Assembly: GCA_026982835.1 (NCBI GenBank)
Contig: JALSGI010000724.1
Coordinates: 1-10,753, forward strand
Reading direction: 5' to 3'
Source of the DNA: Planctomycetota bacterium
Lineage (GTDB): Bacteria; Planctomycetota; Planctomycetia; Pirellulales; S012-138
Length of the DNA: 10,753 bases
A program made the position numbers and the translations under genes. The notes under the pieces were generated by a model. The model had not been told where the DNA came from, ran no database searches, and saw nothing but the letters and a program-made list of their open reading frames with translations. Shown here piece by piece: positions 1-7,900 of the stretch. Positions within the stretch are counted from its first letter, which is position 1, and each line of letters opens with the position of its first letter.

Positions 1-1024
1 CGAACGGCACGCCCATGTACCGCATCCCCTCATACACGCTGGCGTTGTTCACATCCGAGTGCATGTCCCAGACGAAACTGGTGGTCACCGTGACGAAGCG
101 GCAGCCGTGCTGGATCATCCGGCGGGCCAGCAGCAGCAGCTTGCCCAGGGTCATGGCGTTGTCCACGTAGTGGTTGTAGTTGCGCCACTTGCGATTGATC
201 TGGTCGGGGCGGACCAAGGGGGCGGTGTCGTAGCGGGCCAGGGTGCGAGGGTCTTCTTTGCTCAGGTCGAATGCTTCGGCGATGCCGCCCAAAAGCGTCT
301 GAAACGCTTGCTCCCGGAGGCGATCCAGCCCGGCAAGCTGCGGATTGGCCTCGGACATACGGCGCAGGCGATCCAGCCGCCCCAGCAGCCAGCGGCGATC
401 ATCCAGCCGGTGCATGGGCAGCCGCAGTTGCATGTCGCGTTTTTGGGCCCCGTCGCCGCTGGGCACAAACGGGGCATAGGCCGCGCCCAGCGAGCCGGTG
501 CTGTCCAGGCGGCCGAATTGCGTCAGCGGCTTGCCTCGCTTGGGATCCACGGCCCGGGGGAACAGCAGGGCGTTGGTGGGCATGCCGTTTTGGGGGTTGT
601 TGGTTCCGGCCACGCGGGCATAGAGCGAACCCAGGTTGGCCCCGCCGGTGGCCCGGCACACCACTGGCTTGATGTCGTGGCGGTTGTCGCCGGGGACGAA
701 GCTGCGCACCACTACCAGCTTGTGGGCCAGGCGAGCCAGGCGGTGGAAGGTGGAGCCGAAGGTCAGGCCGGGGACCGTGGTCTGGATCTCTCCGGTGGTG
801 CTTCGGTACTCGGCCGGGGCGGTCATTTTGGGGTCGAAGGTTTCCGTCTGGGTGGGTCCGCCGTGCATGAACAGAAACACCACGGCCTTGTCCCGCAGGA
901 CTTCGGCCCCCAGGGCCTGCTGCCAGGCGAGCCACTGGCCCAGGCTCAAGCCCCCCAGGGCCAGCCCTCCGGCGCGCAAGAAATTGCGCCGATGCAGCCC
1001 GCCACGATCGTAAAGCGTGAGCAT
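1..1024 (-). CDS. DUF1501 family Tat-exported protein (3' end cut by window edge)
   Basis: 341 codons are visible; the C-terminus, probably about 100 residues judging from the usual family length, lies beyond base 1. The start is the ATG at 1024-1022, with GGAG 9 nt upstream. The N-terminus MLTLYDRGGLHRRNFLRAGG carries a twin-arginine motif (R12-R13) followed by a short Ala/Gly/Leu-rich stretch, so export by the Tat route is expected. The mature part begins with VVFLFMHGGPTQTETFDPK, the hallmark opening of DUF1501, and later has RSFVPGDNRHD and HGCRFVTVTTSFVWDMHSD. DUF1501 proteins resemble the alkaline phosphatase/sulfatase fold and in planctomycetes usually sit beside DUF1549/DUF1553 genes; their substrate is unknown. 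Here the likely partner at 4912 is on the other strand and about 3.9 kb away. No frameshift was seen. The family call is firm; the biochemical role is not known. Confidence 0.9.
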   Translation of the reverse strand, partial: MLTLYDRGGLHRRNFLRAGGLALGGLSLGQWLAWQQALGAEVLRDKAVVFLFMHGGPTQTETFDPKMTAPAEYRSTTGEIQTTVPGLTFGSTFHRLARLAHKLVVVRSFVPGDNRHDIKPVVCRATGGANLGSLYARVAGTNNPQNGMPTNALLFPRAVDPKRGKPLTQFGRLDSTGSLGAAYAPFVPSGDGAQKRDMQLRLPMHRLDDRRWLLGRLDRLRRMSEANPQLAGLDRLREQAFQTLLGGIAEAFDLSKEDPRTLARYDTAPLVRPDQINRKWRNYNHYVDNAMTLGKLLLLARRMIQHGCRFVTVTTSFVWDMHSDVNNASVYEGMRYMGVPF

Positions 1025-1077
1025 CTCTTTGTTCTCCACGCGAACCAGTGCCGGTCCGGCCGGAAAAGATTTGCTCT

Positions 1078-1107
1078 AACATATCAATCGGCGCTGATGC
1101 CAGCCAA
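1078..1107 (-). promoter_or_regulatory. Candidate sigma-70-type promoter for the DUF1501 gene
   Basis: Read on the minus strand, TTGGCT (1107-1102) and TATGTT (1083-1078) are separated by 18 nt. The predicted start point is near 1071, giving a leader of about 46 nt before the ATG at 1024. It lies downstream of the terminator of the preceding gene, so the DUF1501 gene needs its own promoter. Both boxes match the consensus only partly. Confidence 0.4.
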
Positions 1108-1176
1108 GCAATTTTTGGTTTTGGGATGGTTGGGGCAGGCTTGGGTGTCGGCAGGGCAGAAGGTGGCTGCTGCCGA

Positions 1177-1225
1177 GAAAAAACAAAACCGCCTCTTTCC
1201 CGGCTTCGGCAGCGGAAAAGGGCGG
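1177..1225 (-). terminator. Intrinsic terminator of the Pro/Gln-rich secreted protein gene
   Basis: On the minus strand the arm at 1225-1214 (CCGCCCTTTTCC) pairs with the arm at 1201-1189 (GGGAAAGAGGCGG): five G-C pairs, one mismatch, one wobble, then five more pairs. It is followed directly by TTTTGTTTTTT (1188-1178). It begins 38 bp after the stop codon at 1263, where an intrinsic terminator belongs. Confidence 0.8.
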
Positions 1226-1262
1226 GTATTGAGCGGGGTGTGGGCAATTATCTATTGCTTAT

Positions 1263-2006
1263 CTATCGCCCGAACGGCCACAGGCTTCGCAGGCGTTCCA
1301 GCCAGCTGGGCTTGCTCAACTGGCGGCGATCCACCGTGCCGACCACCTGGGGCTGGATGCTTTGGCCCGGCAATGGCTGACCCGTGTTCACCGTGCCGGC
1401 AGAAGCACTGTGCGGGTATCCGCTTTGAGGAAGTTGTGGTGGCTGGGGCTGGATGGCCTGGGCCGGCACCACACCCGGCCTGCCGCCGGCGGGATAGGGA
1501 CGTTGATAGGAGGCTGGGTTGACTTGCTGCGGGGTCCATTGGTGATAGACGCTGGTGGGCATCTGGTATGCCGTGGGAGGCAGTTGAGCCGGGAATTGCA
1601 CGGCTCCGGGTAAGGCTCCCGGGACCGGCCGCGTGGTGTAGGGCATGCCGGGAGTTGGAGCAGCTTGTGGGAACCCTGCCGTGGGATGCAGGCCGGCGGC
1701 GGGCATTCCCTGGGGGGGCCAGGGTTGGGGGGGGAGTTGCTGGGCAGGAGGAGGCTGGGACTTTTTGGTCCCAAAAGGCCAGAGCAGCGATCGGGCCAGC
1801 CCGCGCGGGGAGAGATCCGTGCCCCCACTTTCAGGAGCCGCAGCCCGAGCCGATCCACTGCCCAGACTTTGCAACCGGGAGTGATTGTTCCACGGGGGAC
1901 GAATCCCCTGCGGTCCTCCGCGTCCCCAGCTGCCCTGGGCCATGGCCAGCACGGGGCTCAGACCCACGCTTACCGTCACTGCCAACATCGCAATGTGCCA
2001 CCGCAT
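1263..2006 (-). CDS. Secreted Pro/Gln-rich hypothetical protein with duplicated RSL(L)WPFG motif
   Basis: 247 residues. The ATG at 2006-2004 is preferred because GGAG lies 9 nt before it; a TTG start at 2021 would place this ribosome site inside the gene. MRWHIAMLAVTVSVGLSPVL followed by AMA-Q is a signal peptide with cleavage expected near residue 23. A Gly/Ser/Arg-rich segment follows, then RSLLWPFG (residues 72-79), a long low-complexity region rich in Pro and Gln with Tyr and Gly (about 85-225), and the C-terminal WLERLRSLWPFGR, which repeats the WPFG motif at 243-246. No catalytic motif or further membrane segment was seen. The composition suggests an extended envelope or cell-surface protein, an inference only. 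It is transcribed leftward, divergently from the His-rich gene at 2421, and ends in a strong terminator. I do not recognise a named family; a planctomycete-specific secreted protein is likely. Confidence 0.75.
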   Translation of the reverse strand: MRWHIAMLAVTVSVGLSPVLAMAQGSWGRGGPQGIRPPWNNHSRLQSLGSGSARAAAPESGGTDLSPRGLARSLLWPFGTKKSQPPPAQQLPPQPWPPQGMPAAGLHPTAGFPQAAPTPGMPYTTRPVPGALPGAVQFPAQLPPTAYQMPTSVYHQWTPQQVNPASYQRPYPAGGRPGVVPAQAIQPQPPQLPQSGYPHSASAGTVNTGQPLPGQSIQPQVVGTVDRRQLSKPSWLERLRSLWPFGR

Positions 2007-2361
2007 GTTTTGATTCTCCAACAGAAGCCCTGTCTTGCTGGTTTCTGGCCTTGCAGAAACGGGGTTTTCTCAGATTCAGCTCCTTTATCGGCCTGAGCCA
2101 GTAAGAAGATTTAACGATTATGCGGGAAATACCGAGCAGGCGAGGAGGGGATGAAATCACTGCGGCATCGATTTGATATTTCATGCGCAATCAAAATAAC
2201 AACACTTGGCGTGGATCATCCGGGGCGCGGGTGATGACTCCTGCATGGGGGAAAGAAAGTTTCCATTTTGCAAGTCTTTTTTATTAAAGAGCTTACCTCT
2301 AATGGCCTCGTAAAAAAGCTGCTTGTATCTGGCTGCTGGCACGCTGGCTGCGATACCAGTT
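2007..2361. other. Divergent intergenic region without a recognised gene
   Basis: This stretch separates the leftward gene starting at 2006 from the rightward gene at 2421 and is AT-richer than the genes around it. It must hold promoters in both directions, but no pair of boxes was convincing. TTGCAA at 2268-2273 has only GCTTAC at the right distance. Open frames here lack a ribosome site and recognisable sequence and are judged to be chance. Confidence 0.5.
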
Positions 2362-2414
2362 CCTTCAGTTACGAGGCACAGGCCCTTACACCCCACAACT
2401 CGAACTGAAGGGAG
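2362..2414 (+). promoter_or_regulatory. 5'-leader hairpin partly covering the Shine-Dalgarno of the His-rich protein gene
   Basis: CCTTCAGTT (2362-2370) pairs perfectly with AACTGAAGG (2403-2411), and CGAG (2372-2375) with CTCG (2399-2402). This gives 13 pairs with one bulged A (2371) and a 23-nt loop (2376-2398). The Shine-Dalgarno AAGGGAG is 2408-2414, so its first four bases are inside the stem, and the ATG follows at 2421. The pairing is visible in the sequence. That it controls translation, as a thermosensor, ligand switch or protein site, is inference. Confidence 0.55.
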
Positions 2415-2420
2415 CAAGCC

Positions 2421-2927
2421 ATGACCCGCCTCACCACGCTCACGCTCGCCCTGGCCCTGACCACGCTGAGCCCCCTGGCTGCCGACACGGCCCAGGCCGG
2501 GCACCGCAGCTACTGCTGGACGGGCCCGCGGGTGGGCTGCCCGGGCGAAGGGCACATGATCCGGGCGTTGGACTATCTGGAACGGGCTTTCCAGACGCGG
2601 CACGACGCGGCTTTTCACTACTGGCTGAATCGCGTGGACCGCGAGGTGCACTTGGCCCTGCGGGAATCCTGCTCCTTGCTCACCCGACGTCACCTGCGGC
2701 ATGCTCTGCAGCACGTGCACGCGGCCCGGGTGAGCCACGCCCCCTGTGACTTGGATGAAGCCTACGAAGAACTGGTCGATGCCCTGGAGCACGAGCAACA
2801 CCTGTTCCAGCCCGTCCATCACCACCACGCCCCTGCGGGGCCGTACTTTGTGCCTGCTCCGGCTCCCGTGCCGCATGGTGGGATTTCGATTCACGGGCGC
2901 CGGTTCGGGATTCACATCGGTTTTTGA
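2421..2927 (+). CDS. Small secreted His-rich hypothetical protein
   Basis: 168 residues. The ATG at 2421 has AAGGGAG 6 nt upstream. The N-terminus MTRLTTLTLALALTTLSPLA with a likely AQA-G cleavage near residue 26 is a signal peptide. The mature protein has an Arg/His-rich helical region (about 45-130) with regularly placed His and acidic residues, a four-His run (VHHHHAP), a Pro-rich linker, and a C-terminal strand-like GGISIHGRRFGIHIGF. By eye, 19 of 168 residues are His, and three Cys lie in the mature part. This composition would suit metal binding in the periplasm, but no known metal-binding signature was recognised. The gene is monocistronic: a structured leader precedes it and two intrinsic terminators follow. 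Similar small secreted His-rich proteins are common among planctomycete hypotheticals. Function unknown. Confidence 0.8.
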   Translation: MTRLTTLTLALALTTLSPLAADTAQAGHRSYCWTGPRVGCPGEGHMIRALDYLERAFQTRHDAAFHYWLNRVDREVHLALRESCSLLTRRHLRHALQHVHAARVSHAPCDLDEAYEELVDALEHEQHLFQPVHHHHAPAGPYFVPAPAPVPHGGISIHGRRFGIHIGF

Positions 2928-2943
2928 TCGAAAAGACACCTCC

Positions 2944-2965
2944 CCGCCGTTCCGGCGGCGGTTTT
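2944..2965 (+). terminator. First of two tandem terminator hairpins after the His-rich gene
   Basis: CCGCCG (2944-2949) pairs with CGGCGG (2953-2958) around a TTC loop. After CGG comes TTTT (2962-2965). It lies 16 bp after the stop codon. The U-run is short, so this is the weaker of the two. Confidence 0.5.
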
Positions 2966-2971
2966 CCCCCA

Positions 2972-3005
2972 CGGCTGCTCTCGGCTGATGAGAGCAGCCG
3001 TTTTT
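2972..3005 (+). terminator. Strong intrinsic terminator after the His-rich gene
   Basis: CGGCTGCTCTC (2972-2982) pairs perfectly with GAGAGCAGCCG (2990-3000) around a 7-nt loop. TTTTT (3001-3005) follows directly. It isolates the His-rich gene from the downstream cytochrome/WD40 gene. The opposite strand lacks a T-run, so it acts rightward only. Confidence 0.9.
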
Positions 3006-3101
3006 CTGTCTGTCCCAGCAAGGCCGTGGGGCGACTTGTTGGGGACAAAGGGATGGGCCACGTCTTTCTCCCGGAAGCGGCGCCATCAGACAAACATTTC
3101 G

Positions 3102-3129
3102 TTGCAATCCGCCTCGGGGGCACGATAAA
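3102..3129 (+). promoter_or_regulatory. Candidate promoter of the cytochrome c/WD40 gene
   Basis: TTGCAA (3102-3107) and GATAAA (3124-3129) are 16 nt apart, just after the terminators of the preceding gene and in a locally AT-rich patch. It would give a leader of about 135 nt before the ATG at 3271. The match to consensus is moderate. Confidence 0.4.
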
Positions 3130-3270
3130 CTAAAAAGAACGAGGCTCCCCTGCGGGAAGCCTTCGCAGGTGCTGTCCATCCCGACAAAGCGGCGGTGCTG
3201 GCCACGGCCGCTCCTGCCTGGAACCGTGCCCTCCTTGCAACGCATCCTTCGTGCTTTGGGAGCCTGTCCC

Positions 3271-4752
3271 ATGAAACGCTTCGCCACCTGGCACGCGTGG
3301 GTTCTGGCTTGCTGTGGCGGGTTGTTCTTGGCCGCCGGTTTGTTCCTCCCGGCCGGGGCCGAGGAACCCAAAAAAGAAGAAGACCCCTCCCCGGCCGATG
3401 CTCCGGTGAGCTTCAATCGTGACATTCGCCCCATCCTGGTCGAGCACTGCCAGGGCTGCCACCAGCCGGCCAAGCCCAGCGGCGGGCTGGTGCTTACCAG
3501 CTACGATCACCTGCGCAAAGGGGGCGAAAGCGAGGAGCCCGGCGTAGTGCCCGGCAAGCCCGAGGAAAGCACCCTCTACACCTACGTGGTGGCCGAAGAG
3601 GGCGAGGAGCCGCTGATGCCCAAGGACGCCCCGCCCCTGACGCCTGCGGAAGTGGAAAAAATCCGCCGCTGGATTCTCCAGGGGGCCAAGGACGATACCC
3701 CGCAGTCGATGAAAGTCACCTACACGATGGACAACCCGCCGCGGTACCAGTTGGCCCCGGTGCTCACCTCGGTGGATTACTCGCCCGACGGCAAACTGCT
3801 GGCCGTCTCCGGCTATCACGAAGTGCTGATCCATCGGGCCGACGGCTCGGGGATCGTGGCCCGACTGGTGGGACTTTCGGAGCGGATCGAGTCGGCCGTC
3901 TTCTCTCCCGACGGCAAGCACTTGGCCGTCACGGGCGGATCGCCTGGCCGGTTCGGCGAAGTGCAGATCTGGAACCTGGAGAAGAAGAAGCTGGAACTTT
4001 CCATCCAGGTGGGCTTCGACACCATCTACGGGGCCAGTTGGTCGCACAACGGCCGCTGGGTGGCCTTCGGCTGCCCGGACAACAACGTGCGCATGATCGA
4101 CGCCAAAACCGGCAAGCAACTGCTGCAACAGGGGGCGCACAACGACTGGGTGCTCGACACCGTTTTCTCCAGCGACGACTCGCACCTGGTGTCGGTCAGC
4201 CGCGACATGACGGCCAAGCTGACCGAAGTTTCCACCGGGCGGTTTGTGGATAACATCACCAGCATCACGCCCGGGGCGCTCAAGGGAGGACTGATCTCGG
4301 TGGACATCCGCCCGGGGATCAAGAACCCCAAGGACGATCAGATCGTCGTGGGCGGTTCCGACGGGGTGCCGCAGGTGTTTCGCATCCACCGCACCAAGGA
4401 GCGACGGATCGGGGACAACTTCAACCTCATCCGGGCCTTTGAGAAAATGCCCGGGCGAATCTACGGCGTGGCTTTCAGCCCCGATGGCAAGCGCATCGTG
4501 GCCGGCAGCAGCTACGACCGCCCGCCCAAGGTGCGGCTGGGGATGGGCCGCGTGTATCGCGTGGAGGACGGCAAGATCATCTGCCAACTGGAGCAGGAAT
4601 CGGCCATCTACGACGTGGCCTTCAGCCCCGACGGCAAGCACGTGGCCACCGTGGGGTTCGACGGCAAGGTGCGCGTCTTCGATGCCCAAAGCGGCAAGCG
4701 GCTGCAGGAGTTTTGGGCCGTGCCGCTGGAAAAGGTGGCCCAAGCCCCCTGA
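3271..4752 (+). CDS. Exported planctomycete cytochrome c / WD40 beta-propeller fusion protein
   Basis: 493 residues from the ATG at 3271, which has GGGAG 8 nt upstream; the frame is open 34 codons further but without a ribosome site. A signal peptide or N-terminal anchor (residues 1-30, hydrophobic 9-26, ending PAGA-EE) is followed by a planctomycete cytochrome c domain. This domain starts FNRDIRPIL and has the haem-binding CQGCH (60-64), a possible Met ligand in EEPLMPKDAPPLTPAE (Met116), and the closing helix IRRWILQGA. The rest is a propeller: strand signatures such as YSPDG, FSPDG, WSHNG and FSSDD recur near residues 167, 208, 254, 296, 343, 399 and 448, which counts to seven blades, a complete ring. 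Such fusions occur beside DUF1549/DUF1553 and DUF1501 genes in planctomycetes; the next gene, 159 bp downstream on the same strand, is one. The partner and electron-transfer role are inferred, not known. Confidence 0.9.
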   Translation: MKRFATWHAWVLACCGGLFLAAGLFLPAGAEEPKKEEDPSPADAPVSFNRDIRPILVEHCQGCHQPAKPSGGLVLTSYDHLRKGGESEEPGVVPGKPEESTLYTYVVAEEGEEPLMPKDAPPLTPAEVEKIRRWILQGAKDDTPQSMKVTYTMDNPPRYQLAPVLTSVDYSPDGKLLAVSGYHEVLIHRADGSGIVARLVGLSERIESAVFSPDGKHLAVTGGSPGRFGEVQIWNLEKKKLELSIQVGFDTIYGASWSHNGRWVAFGCPDNNVRMIDAKTGKQLLQQGAHNDWVLDTVFSSDDSHLVSVSRDMTAKLTEVSTGRFVDNITSITPGALKGGLISVDIRPGIKNPKDDQIVVGGSDGVPQVFRIHRTKERRIGDNFNLIRAFEKMPGRIYGVAFSPDGKRIVAGSSYDRPPKVRLGMGRVYRVEDGKIICQLEQESAIYDVAFSPDGKHVATVGFDGKVRVFDAQSGKRLQEFWAVPLEKVAQAP

Positions 4753-4806
4753 TCCGCACCGCGAAAACCATCTCCGGGGCCAGAACCCCCTGCGGCCCCA
4801 GGAGAG

Positions 4807-4838
4807 TTGTAGAATCCGCCCCGGGAAATTGCTAGGAT
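4807..4838 (+). promoter_or_regulatory. Candidate extended -10 promoter of the DUF1549/DUF1553 gene
   Basis: TGCTAGGAT (4830-4838), followed by AAT, has the TGn extension plus a TATAAT-like -10. TTGTAG (4807-4812) stands 20 nt upstream of the -10, a long spacer that an extended -10 could tolerate. The predicted start is near 4845, giving a leader of about 67 nt. It would let the gene be expressed independently of the cytochrome/WD40 gene. Confidence 0.45.
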
Positions 4839-4911
4839 AATTCGGACCCAATTGCCCGAAACCGGATGCCCGTTGATGCCCTCAACGGCCCCGTCCCAGG
4901 AGGAACCCGTG

Positions 4912-7900
4912 ATGTTGCACCGCAAGTTCCACGCGTTGCTGTTTGCAGGGATCGCCGCCGCAGGGGTGCTTTCGGCCGCACCGGCTCCGGCCGAGGAAAA
5001 GCCCCAGCAGGAAAAGCTGCCGCCGGGAGCCAAGGTGGTGCGGCTGGAAGTGTTCCCCCGGCAGGTGGAGCTGCCCCACCGGTTCGCCTACCGCCAGTTG
5101 CTCGTTACGGCCCATCTGGCCGACGGCACCTCGGCCGATGCCACCCGGCTGGTGAAGGTGGAGGCCCCGCTGTTTGTACAGGTGAGCCCCACCGGGGTGG
5201 TCCGCCCGCAGGAAGACGGCCAGGGGACGATCACCCTCTGGCTGCAAGACCAGCAGGTGCAAGTGCCGGTGAAGGTCACAGGCCAGAAGGAGCCTTATCA
5301 TCCCAGCTTCGTGGCCGACGTGATGCCGGCCCTTTCCCGCATGGGCTGCAACCTGGGCACTTGCCACGGGGCGGCCAAGGGCAAAAACGGCTTCAAGCTC
5401 TCCCTGCGGGGCTATGACCCCGAGTTCGATCACCGCGCGCTGGTGGACGACCTGGCCGGGCGGCGGATCAATCGGGCCGCTCCCGAGCAGAGCCTCATGC
5501 TGCTGAAAACCTCCGGCGGCGTGCCGCATGTGGGCGGCGTGCGCACCCGACCCGGCGAGCCCTACTACGAGATCGTTCGCCAGTGGATCGCCGACGGGGT
5601 GCCGCTGGACCTGGACCATCCGCGGGTCAAGAGCATCCGCATCGTGCCGGAGAGTGTGGTCATCCCGTTGCCGGGGATGAAGCAGCAGTTTGCCGTGTTG
5701 GCCACCTACGAGGACGGCACGGTGCGCGACGTCTCCCAGGAGGCCTTCACCGAAAGCAGCAACACCGAAGTGCTGGAGCTAGTGCCCGGCGGACTGGCCA
5801 CCGCCCTGCGCCGTGGCGAGGCGGCCGTGCTGGCCCGATACGAAGGACGCTACGCGGCAGCTACGGTGATCGTCATGGGCGATCGCTCCGGCTACCAGTG
5901 GGTGGATGTGCCCGCCAATAATTTCATCGACGAGCTGGCTTACAAGAAGATGCGGGCCGTGAAGGTGCTGCCCAGCCCCTTGTGCACCGACGAAGAGTTC
6001 ATCCGCCGCGTGTACCTGGATCTTACGGGGCTGCCGCCGGAACCGGAGGAAGTACTGGCCTTCTTGAAGGACCCTCGGCCTACAAAGGAAAAACGCGACG
6101 CCCTGGTGAATCGCCTGGTGGGCAGCGCCGCCTACGTGGAGTACTGGACCAACAAGTGGGCCGACTTGTTCATGGTCAACCGCAAGTTCCTGGGCGAGGA
6201 GGGGGCCTGGGCCTTCCGTAACTGGATTCGCCAGGCGGTGGCCTCCAACATGCCCTACGACAAGTTCGCCTACACCATCCTCACCGCCAGCGGCTCCAAC
6301 CTGGAAAACCCGCCGGCGGCTTACTACAAGATCCTCCGCAAACCGGAGGACATCATGGAGAACACCACCCAGGTGTTCCTGGCCATCCGCTTCAACTGCA
6401 ACAAGTGCCACGATCACCCCTTTGAACGCTGGACCCAGGACCAGTACTACCACCTGGCCGCCTACTTTGCCCGGGTGGGCCTGAAACCCGACCCGCGCTT
6501 TGCCGACCGCAAGATCCAAGGCACGGCCGTCGAAGGGGCCAAGCCGCTGGTGGAGATCGTCTTTGACAAGTCCGGCGGCGAGGTGAAGCACGCCCGCACC
6601 GGCGAAGTCACCCCGCCGAAGTTCCCCTACCAGCACGCAGGCAAAGTGCCCCGCAACGCCTCCCGACGCGAACAACTGGCCCGATGGATCACCGCCAAGG
6701 AAAACCCCTACTTTGCCACCAGCTTTGTGAACCGGGTGTGGGCCTACCTGCTGGGCCGCGGGTTCATCGAGCCGGTGGACGACATCCGCGCCGGCAATCC
6801 CCCCACCAACCCCGAGCTGCTGCAGCGGCTCACCCAGGAGTTTATCGACAGCGGCTTCGACGTGCAGCACCTGATGCGGCTGATCTGCAAGTCGCGGGTG
6901 TATCAGCTCTCGGTCAAAACCAACCGCTGGAACCAGGACGACGAGCTGAACTACTCCCACGCCTATCCCAAGCGGCTGCCGGCCGAAGTGCTCTATGATA
7001 CCATCTACGCCGTCACCGGCGCCACGCGGCGGCTGCCCGGGCTGCCCCCCGGACTGCGGGCCGTGCAGTTGCCCGACTCGGCTGTACGCATGCCCGATGG
7101 GTTCTTCAACCTCTTCGGCAAGCCGCCCCGGGAAAGCTCCTGCGAGTGCGAACGCACCACCGGCGTGATGCTCGCTCCCGTGCTCAACCTGGTCAACGGC
7201 CCCACCGTGGCCGAGGCGATCAACCAGCCGGGCAACCGCATCGAGCAGCTGGTCAACACCATCAAGGACGACGAAGAACTGGTCCGGCAGCTCTATCTGG
7301 CTATCTGGTCCCGGCTCCCCACACCCGAGCAGCTCAAAGTGGGCGTGGAGGCGGTGCGCAGTTCGTACCACGCGGAGCTGCAAGCTCGCCGCCGGGAACT
7401 GGCCGAGTTTGAAAAGAACCAACTGCCTAAGCGATTCCACGCCTGGCTCAAAAAGGTGCAGGTGCGCACCACCTGGATTCCCGTGGAAGTGCTCCAGGCC
7501 CGCTCCTCCGGCGGAGCCGAACTGAAAGTGGCCCCCGACGGCTCGGTGCTGGCCACCGGCAAGCGACCGCCCAAGGATACCTATATCCTGCAACTGGGCC
7601 CCCTGCCCCAGGGAGCCACCGGGCTGCGCCTGGAGCTGCTGCCGCACGAGAGCCTGCCGGCCAAGGGGCCGGGCCGAGCCGACAACGGCAACCTGGTGCT
7701 CAACCAGTTCCGCCTCGACGTGGTGCTCCCCGATGGGAAACGGCAACCGGTGGTGTTCTTGCGTGCCCGGGCCACGTTCACCCAGGCCGGCTTTTCGCCC
7801 ATGCACGCCATCCAGGAGAAGGTGAACGCCCGCCGCGGCTGGGCCGTGGCGCCCAAGTTCGGCCAGCGCCACGTGGCGGTGTTCCAGTTCGCCAAGCCCC

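Noticed and set aside
59..1522. Long plus-strand open frame over the left end
   Set aside because: It is antisense to the DUF1501 gene, whose Tat motif and family signatures are clear, and to the Pro/Gln-rich gene. It has no ribosome site or recognisable domain; high GC content creates such frames.
2268..2296. TTGCAA as the -35 box of the His-rich gene
   Set aside because: At 16-18 nt downstream only GCTTAC or CTTACC is found, a poor -10, so no promoter was called.
3141..3169. Possible pseudoknot in the leader of the cytochrome/WD40 gene (AGGCT/AGCCT crossing CCTGCG/CGCAGG)
   Set aside because: The stems are short and the last connecting loop would be one base, too short to span the first stem. 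It may be a chance overlap of two small hairpins.
4774..4800. Possible terminator (GGGGCC...GGCCCC) after the cytochrome/WD40 gene
   Set aside because: The stem is only six pairs and no T-run follows, so intrinsic termination is not supported.
3130..4851. Long minus-strand open frame opposite the cytochrome/WD40 gene
   Set aside because: Low-complexity His/Gly/Ala-rich translation typical of the complement of a GC-rich gene; the plus strand has the motifs.
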